Source: Helicobacter pylori Shi112
Lineage (GTDB): Bacteria > Campylobacterota > Campylobacteria > Campylobacterales > Helicobacteraceae
Reading direction: 5' to 3'
Assembly (NCBI RefSeq): GCF_000277405.1
Contig: NC_017741.1
Coordinates: 496,001-560,000 of the forward strand
Length of the DNA stretch: 64,000 nucleotides
Part shown: in pieces, positions 47,473 through 56,909 of the stretch
Layout: each line of letters starts with the position of its first letter
Numbering within the stretch: position 1 is the stretch's first letter
The notes under the pieces: model-generated
Told to the model about the DNA's origin: nothing
Seen by the model: the letters and a program-made list of their open reading frames with translations, nothing else
The model's database searches: none
Translations under genes and position numbers: made by a program

Positions 47473-47476
47473 TTTG

Positions 47477-49108
47477 ATGAACAAACCATTTTTAATCTTA
47501 CTCATAGCCCTAATTGTCTTTAGCGGCTGTAACATGAGAAAATACTTCAAACCCGCTAAACACCAAATTAAAGGCGAAGCGTATTTCCCTAACCATTTGC
47601 AAGAAAGCATCGTTTCGTCTAATCGTTATGGAGCCATTTTGAAAAATGGAGCGGTTATAGGCGATAAAGGTTTAACGCAGCTAAGAATCGGTAAGAATTT
47701 CAATTATGAAAGCAGTTTTTTAAATGAGAGTCAGGGGTTTTTCATCCTTGCGCAAGATTGTTTGAATAAGATTGATAAAAAAACAAGCAAAAGCAAGGTG
47801 GCTAAGACTGAAGAAACGGAATTGAAATTAAAGGGCGTTGAAGCAGAAGTCCAAGATAAAGTCTGCCATCAAGTGGAATTGATTAGCAATAACCCTAACG
47901 CCAGCCAACAATCCATCATTATTCCTTTGGAAACTTTTGCCTTGAGCGCGAGCGTTAAAGGGAATCTTTTAGCGGTGGTGTTAGCGGACAATTCAGCGAA
48001 TTTATACGACATCACTTCTCAAAAATTGCTTTTTAGTGAGAAAGGTTCCCCAAGCACCACGATCAATTCTTTAATGGCGATGCCTATTTTTATGGATACG
48101 GTCGTGGTATTCCCCATGCTAGATGGGCGTTTGTTAGTCGTGGATTATGTGCATGGAAACCCTACGCCTATTAGAAACATTGTTATCAGCAGCGATAAGT
48201 TTTTTAACAATATCACTTATCTTATCGTAGATGGCAATAACATGATCGCTTCTACAGGGAAAAGAATACTCTCAGTAGTGAGCGGTCAAGAGTTCAATTA
48301 TGATGGGGATATTATAGATTTGCTTTATGATAAGGGGACTTTATATGTGCTCACGCTAGACGGGCAGATTTTGCAAATGGATAAGAGTTTGAGGGAATTA
48401 AATAGCGTGAAATTACCCTTTGCTTCGCTCAATACCATTGTATTAAACCATAATAAATTGTATTCTTTAGAAAAACGCGGGTATGTGATAGAAGTGGATT
48501 TGAATGATTTTAATTCGTATAATGTCTATAAAACGCCAACTATAGGCAGTTTTAAGTTTTTTTCATCCAATCGTTTGGATAAAGGGGTGTTTTATGATAA
48601 AAATCGGGTGTATTATGATCGCTACTATTTAGATTATAATAATTTTAAACCCAAGCTTTATCCCGTTGTGGAAAAACCTGCATCTGAAAAATCTCAAAAA
48701 GGCGAAAAAGGGAACGCTCCTATTTATTTGCAAGAAAGGCATAAAGCTAAAGAAAAGCCTTTAGAAGAAAACAAAGTTAAGCCAAGAAATAGCGGGTTTG
48801 AAGAGGATGAAGTTAAAGCCAACCAACGCGGTATGGAGCCTATCAACAATCAAAATAACGCTATCCAACGAGGCGTAAAAGAAAATCAAGAAAACAAAAA
48901 CACTCCTGCTTCAAAAGAGGGTAACGCTTTTAAAGAAGCGCCAAAACTCAGCCCTAAAGAAGAAAAACGCCGCCTGAAAGAAGAAAAGAAAAAAGCCAAA
49001 GCCGAACAAAGAGCGAGAGAATTTGAACAAAGAGCGAGAGAGCATCAAGAAAGAGATGAAAAAGAGCTTGAAGAAAGAAAAAAAGCTTTAGAAATGAATA
49101 AGAAGTAA
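47477..49108 (+). CDS. lipoprotein with beta-propeller-like domain and charged tail
   Basis: The 543-residue precursor begins with a lipoprotein signal (MNKPFLILLIALIVFSGC; lipobox FSGC). The central part (about 150-390) has repeated short strands such as LLAVVLADNSANLYDI, VVVFPMLDGRLLVVDY, TLYVLTLDGQILQMD and KLYSLEKRGYVIEVD, as in BamB/PQQ-like propellers. The last 120 residues are a highly charged K/E/R-rich tail. ATG at 47477 is chosen over the TTG before it. The gene follows a YfgM-like gene, so a role in outer-membrane assembly is a reasonable guess. Confidence 0.6.
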   Translation: MNKPFLILLIALIVFSGCNMRKYFKPAKHQIKGEAYFPNHLQESIVSSNRYGAILKNGAVIGDKGLTQLRIGKNFNYESSFLNESQGFFILAQDCLNKIDKKTSKSKVAKTEETELKLKGVEAEVQDKVCHQVELISNNPNASQQSIIIPLETFALSASVKGNLLAVVLADNSANLYDITSQKLLFSEKGSPSTTINSLMAMPIFMDTVVVFPMLDGRLLVVDYVHGNPTPIRNIVISSDKFFNNITYLIVDGNNMIASTGKRILSVVSGQEFNYDGDIIDLLYDKGTLYVLTLDGQILQMDKSLRELNSVKLPFASLNTIVLNHNKLYSLEKRGYVIEVDLNDFNSYNVYKTPTIGSFKFFSSNRLDKGVFYDKNRVYYDRYYLDYNNFKPKLYPVVEKPASEKSQKGEKGNAPIYLQERHKAKEKPLEENKVKPRNSGFEEDEVKANQRGMEPINNQNNAIQRGVKENQENKNTPASKEGNAFKEAPKLSPKEEKRRLKEEKKKAKAEQRAREFEQRAREHQERDEKELEERKKALEMNKK

Positions 49109-49112
49109 GCCT

Positions 49113-49784
49113 ATGCCAGCTAGGCAATCTTTTGCAGATTTGAAAAACCTGGTTTTATGCGATATAGGCAACACGCGCATCCATTTCGTGCAAAACTACC
49201 AACTCTTTTCAAGCGCTAAAGAAGATTTAAAGCGTTTGGGTATTCAAAAGGAAATTTTTTACATTAGCGTGAATGAAGAAAATGAAAAAGCCCTTTTGAA
49301 TTGTTACCCTAACGCTAAAAATATTGCAGGATTTTTTCATTTAGAAACCGACTATGTGGGGCTTGGGATAGACCGGCAAATGGCGTGTCTAGCGGTAAAT
49401 AATGGCGTGATCGTGGATGCGGGGAGCGCGATTACGATTGATTTAATCCAAGAGGGCAAGCATTTAGGAGGGTGTATTTTACCCGGTTTAGCCCAATATA
49501 TCCATGCGTATCAAAAAAGCGCTAAAATCTTAGAGCAACCTTTCAAAGCATTAGATTCTTTAGAAGTTTTACCTAAAAACACTAGAGACGCTGTGAATTA
49601 CGGCATGATTTTGAGCGTCATCTCTTGCATCCAGCATTTAGCCAAAAATCAAAAAATCTATCTTTGTGGGGGCGATGCGAAGTATTTGAGCGCGTTTTTA
49701 CCCCATTCTGTTTGCAAGGAGCGTTTGGTTTTTGACGGGATGGAAATCGCTCTTAAAAAAGCAGGGGTATTAGAATGCAAATGA
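49113..49784 (+). CDS. coaX: type III pantothenate kinase
   Basis: The 223-residue enzyme makes the first committed step of coenzyme A synthesis. ASKHA-fold motifs: LCDIGNTRIHF (phosphate 1), GLGIDRQMACLAV, VIVDAGSAITIDLI (phosphate 2) and GGCILPGLAQYIHA. It is of the CoaX type, which needs a monovalent cation and is not inhibited by CoA. It overlaps the next gene by 10 bases. Confidence 0.94.
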   Translation: MPARQSFADLKNLVLCDIGNTRIHFVQNYQLFSSAKEDLKRLGIQKEIFYISVNEENEKALLNCYPNAKNIAGFFHLETDYVGLGIDRQMACLAVNNGVIVDAGSAITIDLIQEGKHLGGCILPGLAQYIHAYQKSAKILEQPFKALDSLEVLPKNTRDAVNYGMILSVISCIQHLAKNQKIYLCGGDAKYLSAFLPHSVCKERLVFDGMEIALKKAGVLECK

Positions 49785-50512
49785 TGCACAATTTGAGTTT
49801 TTTGGGCATGTTTTTAGCCGCTTTGAGCATGTCTTTAGGGCATTGTGTGGGCATGTGTGGGGGGATTGTGAGCGCGTTTAGTCAAATAAGATTTTCTAAA
49901 GTTACAAGCTTTTCTTACCAGCTCGCTTGCCATGCTCTCTATAATGTAGGGAGGATCAGCACCTACATGCTTTTAGGGGCTATAGCGGCGGGTTTGGGGC
50001 ATAGTCTTAGCGTGAGCATGGGTTTTAGGGGTGTTTTATTCATCAGCATGGGGATTATTTTGATCGGTTTAGCGCTCTTGGGGGCTAAAGTGGAAAAATT
50101 AAGCTTTCAAATCCCTTTCATCTCTTTTTTGATGAAAAAAACCTTGCAATCTCAAAACATTCTAGGGCTGTATTTTTTGGGCGTGTTGAACGGGTTTTTA
50201 CCTTGCATGATGGTGTATTCGTTTTTAGCGAGCGTGATTCTCAGTCATAGCGCGTTTATGGGAGCGATGCTAGGCCTTTCTTTTGGGCTTGGCACCAGCG
50301 TGCCGTTGTTTTTAATGGGGTTTTTTTTAAGCAAAATTTCCGTTTCTTACAGGAAATTTTTCAATCTTTTGTCTAAAGGTTTAATGGGGGTTTTTGGGCT
50401 TTATATTCTTTATATGGGGATCATGCTCATTAACCACCAAAACCCCCATGCGATACATCATTCAAGCGAAACCACCCAACACGATCACAAGGGAATGCAT
50501 GAGCGCCACTAA
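49775..50512 (+). CDS. SafE/UreH_2-like membrane protein with His-rich tail
   Basis: The 245-residue protein has six to seven membrane segments and the signature SLGHCVGMCGG in the first helix and FLPCMMVY in the fifth. Paired cysteines and glycines of this kind are found in the TauE/SafE and UreH_2 families, often linked to metal handling or cytochrome biogenesis. The C-terminal tail holds many histidines (HQNPHAIHHSSETTQHDH), a likely metal-binding site. It overlaps coaX upstream and gmhB downstream. The substrate is unknown. Confidence 0.65.
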   Translation: MQMMHNLSFLGMFLAALSMSLGHCVGMCGGIVSAFSQIRFSKVTSFSYQLACHALYNVGRISTYMLLGAIAAGLGHSLSVSMGFRGVLFISMGIILIGLALLGAKVEKLSFQIPFISFLMKKTLQSQNILGLYFLGVLNGFLPCMMVYSFLASVILSHSAFMGAMLGLSFGLGTSVPLFLMGFFLSKISVSYRKFFNLLSKGLMGVFGLYILYMGIMLINHQNPHAIHHSSETTQHDHKGMHERH

Positions 50513-51023
50513 CAAAGCCCTTTTTTTGGACAGAGACGGCATTATCAATATTGATAAAGGCTATGTGAGTCAAAAAGAAGATTTTGAGTTCCAAAAAGGG
50601 ATTTTTGAATTACTAAACCATGCGAAATCTTTAGGCTACAAACTGCTTTTAATCACCAACCAATCCGGGATCAACCGGGGCTATTACACCCTTAAAGATT
50701 TTGAAACACTCACCGAATACCTCCAAGAAAGCTTGCTCAAAGAATTAGGTTTTAATTTGGATGGCGTCTATTTTTGCAGGCACGCCCCAGAAGAAAATTG
50801 CGCTTGCAGAAAGCCAAAACCCTCTTTGATTTTGCAAGCCGCTAAAGAACATCAAATTTGCTTGGAGCAATCTTTTATGATAGGCGATAAGGAGAGCGAC
50901 ATGTTAGCCGGCTTGAACGCTAAAGTTAAAAACAACCTTTTATTGACCACAAATGTTTTAAAAACTTCTCATTCTTGGATACAATGTAAAGATTTTAAAG
51001 AGATGATAGATCTAATCAAATAA
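50499..51023 (+). CDS. gmhB: D-glycero-beta-D-manno-heptose-1,7-bisphosphate 7-phosphatase
   Basis: The 174-residue HAD-family phosphatase has the nucleophile motif FLDRDGIIN, LITNQSGINRG, the zinc-binding loop CRHAPEENCACRKPKP and MIGDKESDM. It removes the 7-phosphate before HldE adds ADP. The ATG at 50499 is preceded by AAGGGA and overlaps the SafE-like gene by 14 bases; the longer frame from 50394 is out of register with any known GmhB. First gene of the heptose operon. Confidence 0.93.
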   Translation: MSATNKALFLDRDGIINIDKGYVSQKEDFEFQKGIFELLNHAKSLGYKLLLITNQSGINRGYYTLKDFETLTEYLQESLLKELGFNLDGVYFCRHAPEENCACRKPKPSLILQAAKEHQICLEQSFMIGDKESDMLAGLNAKVKNNLLLTTNVLKTSHSWIQCKDFKEMIDLIK

Positions 51024-51031
51024 GGACAAGA

Positions 51032-52024
51032 ATGCGTTATATTGATGATGAATTAGAAAATCAAACGATTTTAATCACCGGTGGGGCTGGCTTTGTGGGC
51101 AGTAATCTGGCCTTTTATTTTCAAGAGAACCACCCTAAAGCTAAAGTGGTGGTTTTGGATAAATTTCGCAGTAACACGCTTTTCAGTAATAAGCACCCCA
51201 GTTCCTTAGGGCATTTTAAGAATTTAATCGGTTTTAAGGGTGAGGTGGTTATAGCTGATATTAACAACCCCTTAGATTTAAGGCGTTTAGAAAAATTGCA
51301 TTTTGATTATTTGTTCCACCAAGCCGCTATCTCTGATACGACCATGCTGGATCAAGAATTAGTGATGAAAACCAACTACCAGGCTTTTTTAAACCTTTTA
51401 GAAATCGCTCGCCCAAAAAAAACTAAAGTGATTTACGCTTCTTCAGCGGGCGTTTATGGCAACACCAAAGCCCCCAATGTGGTAGGCAAAAACGAAAGCC
51501 CTGAAAATGTTTATGGCTTTTCCAAGCTTTGCATGGACGAATTTGTCCTCTCCCATTCAAACGACAATATTCAAGTGGGCTTAAGGTATTTTAATGTCTA
51601 TGGGCCTAGGGAATTTTATAAAGAAAAAACCGCCTCTATGGTTTTGCAACTCGCCTTAGGCATAATGGCGTTTAAGGAAGTCAAGCTTTTTGAATTTGGC
51701 GAGCAATTAAGGGATTTTGTCTATATTGAAGATGTGATCCAAGCGAATGTAAAAGCGATGAAGGCTCAAAAAAGCGGGGTTTATAATGTGGGTTATTCCC
51801 AAGCCAGAAGTTATAATGAAATAGTTAGCATTTTAAAAGAGCATTTAGGGGATTTTAAAGTAACTTATATTAAAAACCCTTATGCTTTCTTCCAAAATCA
51901 CACCCAAGCACATATTGAACCCACTATTTTGGATTTGGATTACACCCCTTTATACGATTTAGAAAGCGGCATTAAAGATTATTTGCCCCATATCCATGCG
52001 ATTTTTAAAGAACAGCGCGCATGA
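51032..52024 (+). CDS. hldD: ADP-L-glycero-D-manno-heptose 6-epimerase
   Basis: The 330-residue extended short-chain dehydrogenase/epimerase has the nucleotide-binding motif ITGGAGFVGSNLA (about 16) and catalytic YGFSK (about 160). It converts ADP-D,D-heptose to the L,D form used in the LPS core. It is followed by hldE with an ATGA overlap. Also called rfaD or waaD. Confidence 0.95.
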   Translation: MRYIDDELENQTILITGGAGFVGSNLAFYFQENHPKAKVVVLDKFRSNTLFSNKHPSSLGHFKNLIGFKGEVVIADINNPLDLRRLEKLHFDYLFHQAAISDTTMLDQELVMKTNYQAFLNLLEIARPKKTKVIYASSAGVYGNTKAPNVVGKNESPENVYGFSKLCMDEFVLSHSNDNIQVGLRYFNVYGPREFYKEKTASMVLQLALGIMAFKEVKLFEFGEQLRDFVYIEDVIQANVKAMKAQKSGVYNVGYSQARSYNEIVSILKEHLGDFKVTYIKNPYAFFQNHTQAHIEPTILDLDYTPLYDLESGIKDYLPHIHAIFKEQRA

Positions 52025-53412
52025 AACAAATTCTAGTCGTGGGGGATCTAATCGCTGATTATTACCTGTGGGGGAGGAGCGAACGCCTTTCGCCTGAAGC
52101 CCCTGTGCCTGTTTTAGAAGTCCAAAGGGAGAGCAAGAATTTAGGCGGAGCGGCTAATGTGGCGAACAACCTCACCTCTTTAAAAGCTAAAGTTTTTTTA
52201 TGTGGGGTTGTAGGCGATGATTTAGAGGGCGAGCATTTTATTAACGCTCTCAAAGCCAGGAATATTGACACTTCAGGCATTTTAACGGATAAAACCCGTT
52301 GCACCACGCTCAAAACGCGCATCATCGCGCAAAACCAGCAAATCGCGCGCGTGGATAAGGAAATCAAAGACCCCTTAAACGCTGATTTAAGAAAAAAACT
52401 TTTAGATTTTTTCACAGAAAAAATCCAAGAAATAGATGGCGTTATCCTTTCAGATTACAATAAGGGCGTGTTGGATTTTGAACTCACTCAAAAAATGATC
52501 GCTCTAGCCAACAAACACCACAAGCTCATTTTATGCGACCCTAAAGGGAAGGATTATAGCAAATACGCTCATGCGAGTTTGATCACGCCTAATCGCATTG
52601 AATTAGAACAAGCGCTCCATTTGAAGTTAGACAGCCATGCGAATTTATCAAAAGCGCTCCGAATCTTAAAAGAAACTTATCATATCGCCATGCCTTTAGT
52701 AACTTTGAGCGAACAAGGCATCGCTTTTTTAGAAAAAGGCGAGTTAGTCAATTGCCCCACTATCGCTAAAGAGGTTTATGATGTAACCGGGGCAGGCGAT
52801 ACGGTGATAGCGTCTTTAACGCTCTCTTTATTAGAATCGATGAGCCTAAAAGAAGCTTGCGAGTTTGCCAATGCGGCTGCGGCTGTGGTGGTGGGTAAAA
52901 TGGGGAGCGCGTTAGCGAGTTTAGAAGAAATCGCTTTGATTTTAAACCAAACGCACCCTAAAATCCTCCCTTTAGAAAAGCTGTTAGAAACTTTAGAACG
53001 CCATCAGCAAAAAATCGTTTTCACCAATGGCTGTTTTGACATCCTCCATAAAGGGCATGCGAGTTATTTGCAAAAGGCTAAAGCTTTAGGGGATATTCTC
53101 ATTGTAGGGTTAAATAGCGACGCTTCCGTTAAAAGACTTAAGGGGGATAAACGCCCCATAGTGAGCGAAAAAGACAGAGCGTTTCTTTTAGCGAGTTTGT
53201 CTTGCGTGGATTATGTCGTGGTGTTTGAAGAAGACACGCCAATCAAATTGATTCAAGCCCTAAAGCCTGATATTTTAGTCAAGGGAGCGGACTATCTCAA
53301 TAAAGAAGTCATAGGGAGCGAGTTTGCTAAAGAAACCCGCTTGATGGAATTTGAAGAAGGTTATTCCACAAGCGCTATCATAGAAAAAATTAAAAGGACA
53401 TGCAATGATTGA
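52021..53412 (+). CDS. hldE: bifunctional heptose-7-phosphate kinase / heptose-1-phosphate adenylyltransferase
   Basis: The 463-residue fusion has an N-terminal PfkB-type kinase (GGAANVANN, then [13 protein letters not shown] with the catalytic Asp at about 255-267) and a C-terminal cytidylyltransferase-like domain ([17 protein letters not shown], about 336-352). It catalyses two steps of ADP-heptose synthesis; the intermediate heptose phosphates and ADP-heptose are also the innate immune ligands sensed by host ALPK1. It overlaps hldD and gmhA. Confidence 0.96.
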   Translation: MKQILVVGDLIADYYLWGRSERLSPEAPVPVLEVQRESKNLGGAANVANNLTSLKAKVFLCGVVGDDLEGEHFINALKARNIDTSGILTDKTRCTTLKTRIIAQNQQIARVDKEIKDPLNADLRKKLLDFFTEKIQEIDGVILSDYNKGVLDFELTQKMIALANKHHKLILCDPKGKDYSKYAHASLITPNRIELEQALHLKLDSHANLSKALRILKETYHIAMPLVTLSEQGIAFLEKGELVNCPTIAKEVYDVTGAGDTVIASLTLSLLESMSLKEACEFANAAAAVVVGKMGSALASLEEIALILNQTHPKILPLEKLLETLERHQQKIVFTNGCFDILHKGHASYLQKAKALGDILIVGLNSDASVKRLKGDKRPIVSEKDRAFLLASLSCVDYVVVFEEDTPIKLIQALKPDILVKGADYLNKEVIGSEFAKETRLMEFEEGYSTSAIIEKIKRTCND

Positions 53413-53983
53413 TGGTTTGATTAAAAAAGAATTTTTAGCCCATAAGGAAGCGTTAGAAAAAAGTTTAGAGAGTTTGCAAGAAGCGTTAAAAGAAAGCGTT
53501 CATCTTTTGATAGAAACTTTAGAAAACCAAGGGAAAATCCTTATTTGCGGTAACGGGGGGAGCGCTAGCGATGCGCAGCATTTTGCCGCTGAATTGACCG
53601 GGCGCTATAAATTGGAAAGGAAAGGTTTGAGCGCCTTAAGCTTAAGCACGGATACCTCAGCCCTTACCGCCATTGCGAACGATTATGGTTATGAAGAAGT
53701 GTTTGCCAGACAAGTAGAAGCGTTGGGGGTAAAAAACGATGTTTTGATAGGGATTTCTACAAGCGGTAATTCCAAAAATGTCCTAAAAGCTTATGAAAAA
53801 GCCAAAGATTTAGGGGTAAAAACGCTTAGTTTAGCGGGGCGTGATGGGGGGAAAATGAAGCCTTTAAGCGACATGGCTTTGATTGTCCCTAGCGATGATA
53901 CCCCACGAATCCAAGAAATGCACATTCTTATGATCCACATTTTATGCGATTGCATTGAAAGGCATTTCGCTAATAAAAATTAA
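53405..53983 (+). CDS. gmhA: sedoheptulose-7-phosphate isomerase
   Basis: The 192-residue SIS-domain enzyme makes the first step of heptose synthesis. It has [20 protein letters not shown] (about 48-67), the phosphate-binding [10 protein letters not shown] and the zinc/substrate segment [11 protein letters not shown]. It overlaps hldE by eight bases with AAAAGGAC upstream. The operon gmhB-hldD-hldE-gmhA therefore contains the complete route from sedoheptulose-7-phosphate to ADP-L,D-heptose. Confidence 0.95.
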   Translation: MIDGLIKKEFLAHKEALEKSLESLQEALKESVHLLIETLENQGKILICGNGGSASDAQHFAAELTGRYKLERKGLSALSLSTDTSALTAIANDYGYEEVFARQVEALGVKNDVLIGISTSGNSKNVLKAYEKAKDLGVKTLSLAGRDGGKMKPLSDMALIVPSDDTPRIQEMHILMIHILCDCIERHFANKN

Positions 53984-54081
53984 ATTCAAAGGCTATGCGC
54001 TTGAATTTAACAAGAAAATGATCCCACAAAACAAGTTGAAGACCATTTTTTTGTCTTTTGCTTTCGTTTCATCAATCTTTT

Positions 54082-55065
54082 TTAGATTGCGTCTCCATTG
54101 AAAATTGAATTTTTCACAATGACATAATCAACTTTTCGAATCGCTTCAAGGTCTCTCCCACCTGCATAGGAGATTGAAGATTGTAGATCTTGATGCATTT
54201 CAATCAGCGTATCTTTTAATGATCCTTTATGTTGGATCCAAATTTTCTTACCTTCAATATTTTTCTTTTCACCTTTTTGGAACTCTGAAGCTGAACCGAA
54301 ATATTCTTTATATGCGATACCATTTTCTATTTTTGTTTCTCCAGATGATTCTTCATGCCCTGCAAAAAGCGAGCCAATCATTACCATTGTCGCGCCAAAG
54401 CGTATTGATTTTGCAATATCGCCATGCGTGCGAATACCACCATCTGCAATAATCGGTTTTCTTGCTGCTTTAGCGCACCATATAAGAGCTGCCAGTTGCC
54501 AACCACCCGTACCAAAACCTGTTTTGATTTTGGTGATGCACGCTTTCCCAGGTCCAATGCCAACTTTTGTAGCGTCAGCACCGGCGTTCTCTAATTCACG
54601 GACTGCTTCTGGTGTGCCAACATTCCCGGCAATCACAAAAGTTTCTGGAAAATGCGTTTTGATGTGTTGGATCATTTCAATGACAGAATTTGAATGGCCA
54701 TGCGCAATATCGATCGTGATATAGTCTGACGCTAATTTTTGTTTGGCCAACTCTTCTATGAAAAGATATTCTTCCTTTTTCACCCCAACACTGATGGAGC
54801 TGATCCATTGGCGTCCCTTCATTTTTTTGACAAACGGGATTCTTGCCGCTCCATCAAAACGGTGCATGATGTAGAAATAGCCATTTTCTGCTAGGAATTC
54901 TGCGATCGAGTCGTTGATGATTGTTTGCATGTTTGCTGGAACTACGGGCATTTTAAATGCGTGCTTGCCTAAGGTAACGGTCGTATCACACTCTGAACGG
55001 CTATTCACGATACATTTATTAGGGATGAGCTGGATGTTTTCGTAATCAAATATTTTCAATGACAC
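54082..55065 (-). CDS. guaC: GMP reductase (GuaC)
   Basis: The 327-residue IMPDH/GMPR-family enzyme converts GMP to IMP. The catalytic Cys lies in [19 protein letters not shown] (about 176), and the C-terminal region has [18 protein letters not shown]. The protein follows the Firmicute type ([20 protein letters not shown]), as in Staphylococcus, rather than the shorter E. coli pattern. The start is GTG 55065, or TTG 55059, which has better spacing from AAAAGGA. It is an isolated gene, and its codon choice looks different from that of its neighbours. Confidence 0.93.
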   Translation of the reverse strand: MSLKIFDYENIQLIPNKCIVNSRSECDTTVTLGKHAFKMPVVPANMQTIINDSIAEFLAENGYFYIMHRFDGAARIPFVKKMKGRQWISSISVGVKKEEYLFIEELAKQKLASDYITIDIAHGHSNSVIEMIQHIKTHFPETFVIAGNVGTPEAVRELENAGADATKVGIGPGKACITKIKTGFGTGGWQLAALIWCAKAARKPIIADGGIRTHGDIAKSIRFGATMVMIGSLFAGHEESSGETKIENGIAYKEYFGSASEFQKGEKKNIEGKKIWIQHKGSLKDTLIEMHQDLQSSISYAGGRDLEAIRKVDYVIVKNSIFNGDAI

Positions 55066-55264
55066 GATCCTTTTGATGTTCGTATAGAGCAAAACACGAA
55101 CATTATTTGATTTTAAGCATTATTTTTAAGCACCTTTTGTAATTTATCTTAATTTGAATAAAAAATCAAGAGAGAAAATTAAATAAACTCGGACAAGATT
55201 TGGGCATCAAAGATCTTACAGATAACCATAATAAGCAAGGGATACAATATTGTAAAGAAAACGC

Positions 55265-55270
55265 TACAAT
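55265..55270 (+). promoter_or_regulatory. -10 box of the ABC-F gene
   Basis: TACAAT in ACGCTACAATAAAC, 38 bases upstream of the ATG at 55308, which follows AAGGAAATC. Confidence 0.5.
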
Positions 55271-55307
55271 AAACTTTCTCTAATCACAAAAATAAGGAAA
55301 TCATAAG

Positions 55308-56909
55308 ATGCTACAAACCATCAACTTAACGCAACGCTATGCGACTAAAAAATTGTTTGAGAATGTGAATATCAAGCTAGATAAAAACAAACGCTACGGG
55401 CTGATTGGGGCTAATGGTGCAGGAAAATCCACTTTTTTAAAGATTTTAAGCAAGAGCATTGATTGTAGCAGTGGGGAAGTCATCATCACAAGCGGGATGA
55501 GAATGGGGGTTTTAGGGCAGGATCAATACGCTTTTGAAGATTTGAGCCTTAAAGATGCGGTTTTGATAGGCAATAAGCGTTTGTATGACGCTATCAAAGA
55601 AAAAGAGCGCTTATACACTGAAGGCGATTTGAGCGATGATAAAGTGAATGCCAGGCTAGGGGAGTTAGAAACCATTTGCGTGGAAGAAGATCCCATGTAT
55701 GAATGCGAAGTGGTGATTGAAAAAATCCTAGAAGATTTAGGCATTCCTAGCTCTAGGCACAATGATTTGATGAAAACCTTGCCAAGCAGCGATAAATTTA
55801 AAATCCTTCTCGCTCAAGTCTTATTCCCTAAACCGGATATTTTGCTTTTAGATGAGCCGACCAACAACCTGGATTTAAACGCCATTGAATGGCTAGAAAA
55901 CAACCTCAAACGCCATGAAGGCACGATGGTAGTCATCAGCCATGACAGGCATTTTTTAAATGCGGTATGCACGCATATTTTAGATTTGGATTTTCACAGC
56001 GTGCGCGAATTTAGCGGGAATTATGACGATTGGTATATCGCTTCTACTTTGATGATCAAACAGCAAGAGGCCGAACGCAATAAAAAACTCAAAGAAAAAG
56101 AAGAGCTAGAAAAATTCATCGCTCGTTTCAGCGCTAACGCTTCTAAAGCCAAGCAAGCCACCAGCCGCCAAAAACAACTGGATAAATTAGACATTCAAAG
56201 CTTAGCGGTATCTAGCAGGAGGGATCCTAGCATTATTTTTAAACCCAAAAGAACCATTGGTAATGAAGCTTTAGAATGCGAAAACATCTCTAAAAGTTAT
56301 GACGGGCAAATCGTTTTAAATCAAGTGAGCTTGAAAGTGATGCCTAAAGACAAGATCGCCCTCATAGGGCCAAATGGCGTGGGTAAATCCACGCTTTGTA
56401 AGATTTTAGTAGAAGAGTTAAAGCCGGATACGGGCGTGGTGAAATGGGGAGCGACCGTTTCAAAAGGCTATTTCCCTCAAAATGTGAGCGAAGAAATCAG
56501 CGGGGAAGAGACCTTGTATCAATGGCTTTTCAATTTCAATAAAAAGATTGAAAGCGCAGAGGTGAGAAACGCTTTAGGGAGGATGCTTTTTAATGGCGAA
56601 GAGCAAGAAAAATGCGTGAACGCTTTAAGCGGGGGCGAAAAACACCGAATGGTTTTATCCAAGCTCATGCTAGAAGGGGGGAATTTCTTAGTCTTAGATG
56701 AGCCAACCAACCACCTAGATTTAGAAGCCATTATCGCTTTAGGTGAAGCACTCTTTAAATTTGATGGGGCGCTGATTTGCATAAGCCATGACAGAGAGCT
56801 TATTGATGCGTATGCTAATAGAATCATTGAATTAGTCCCAAGCCCTAAAGGCGCTTCAATCATTGATTTTAAAGGCAGTTATGAAGAGTATTTAGCGAGC
56901 AAAAAATGA
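55308..56909 (+). CDS. ABC-F ATPase, YbiT-like
   Basis: The 533-residue soluble protein has two tandem ATPase domains: Walker A GANGAGKS (about 35) and GPNGVGKS (about 347), with Walker B LLLDEPTNNLD and LVLDEPTNHLD. They are joined by the linker of ABC-F translation factors (RFSANASKAKQATSRQKQLDKL). There are no membrane segments. Such proteins bind the ribosomal E site and relieve stalling. The order of motifs and the 533 length match YbiT of E. coli. Its last four bases overlap the next ATG. Confidence 0.9.
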   Translation: MLQTINLTQRYATKKLFENVNIKLDKNKRYGLIGANGAGKSTFLKILSKSIDCSSGEVIITSGMRMGVLGQDQYAFEDLSLKDAVLIGNKRLYDAIKEKERLYTEGDLSDDKVNARLGELETICVEEDPMYECEVVIEKILEDLGIPSSRHNDLMKTLPSSDKFKILLAQVLFPKPDILLLDEPTNNLDLNAIEWLENNLKRHEGTMVVISHDRHFLNAVCTHILDLDFHSVREFSGNYDDWYIASTLMIKQQEAERNKKLKEKEELEKFIARFSANASKAKQATSRQKQLDKLDIQSLAVSSRRDPSIIFKPKRTIGNEALECENISKSYDGQIVLNQVSLKVMPKDKIALIGPNGVGKSTLCKILVEELKPDTGVVKWGATVSKGYFPQNVSEEISGEETLYQWLFNFNKKIESAEVRNALGRMLFNGEEQEKCVNALSGGEKHRMVLSKLMLEGGNFLVLDEPTNHLDLEAIIALGEALFKFDGALICISHDRELIDAYANRIIELVPSPKGASIIDFKGSYEEYLASKK

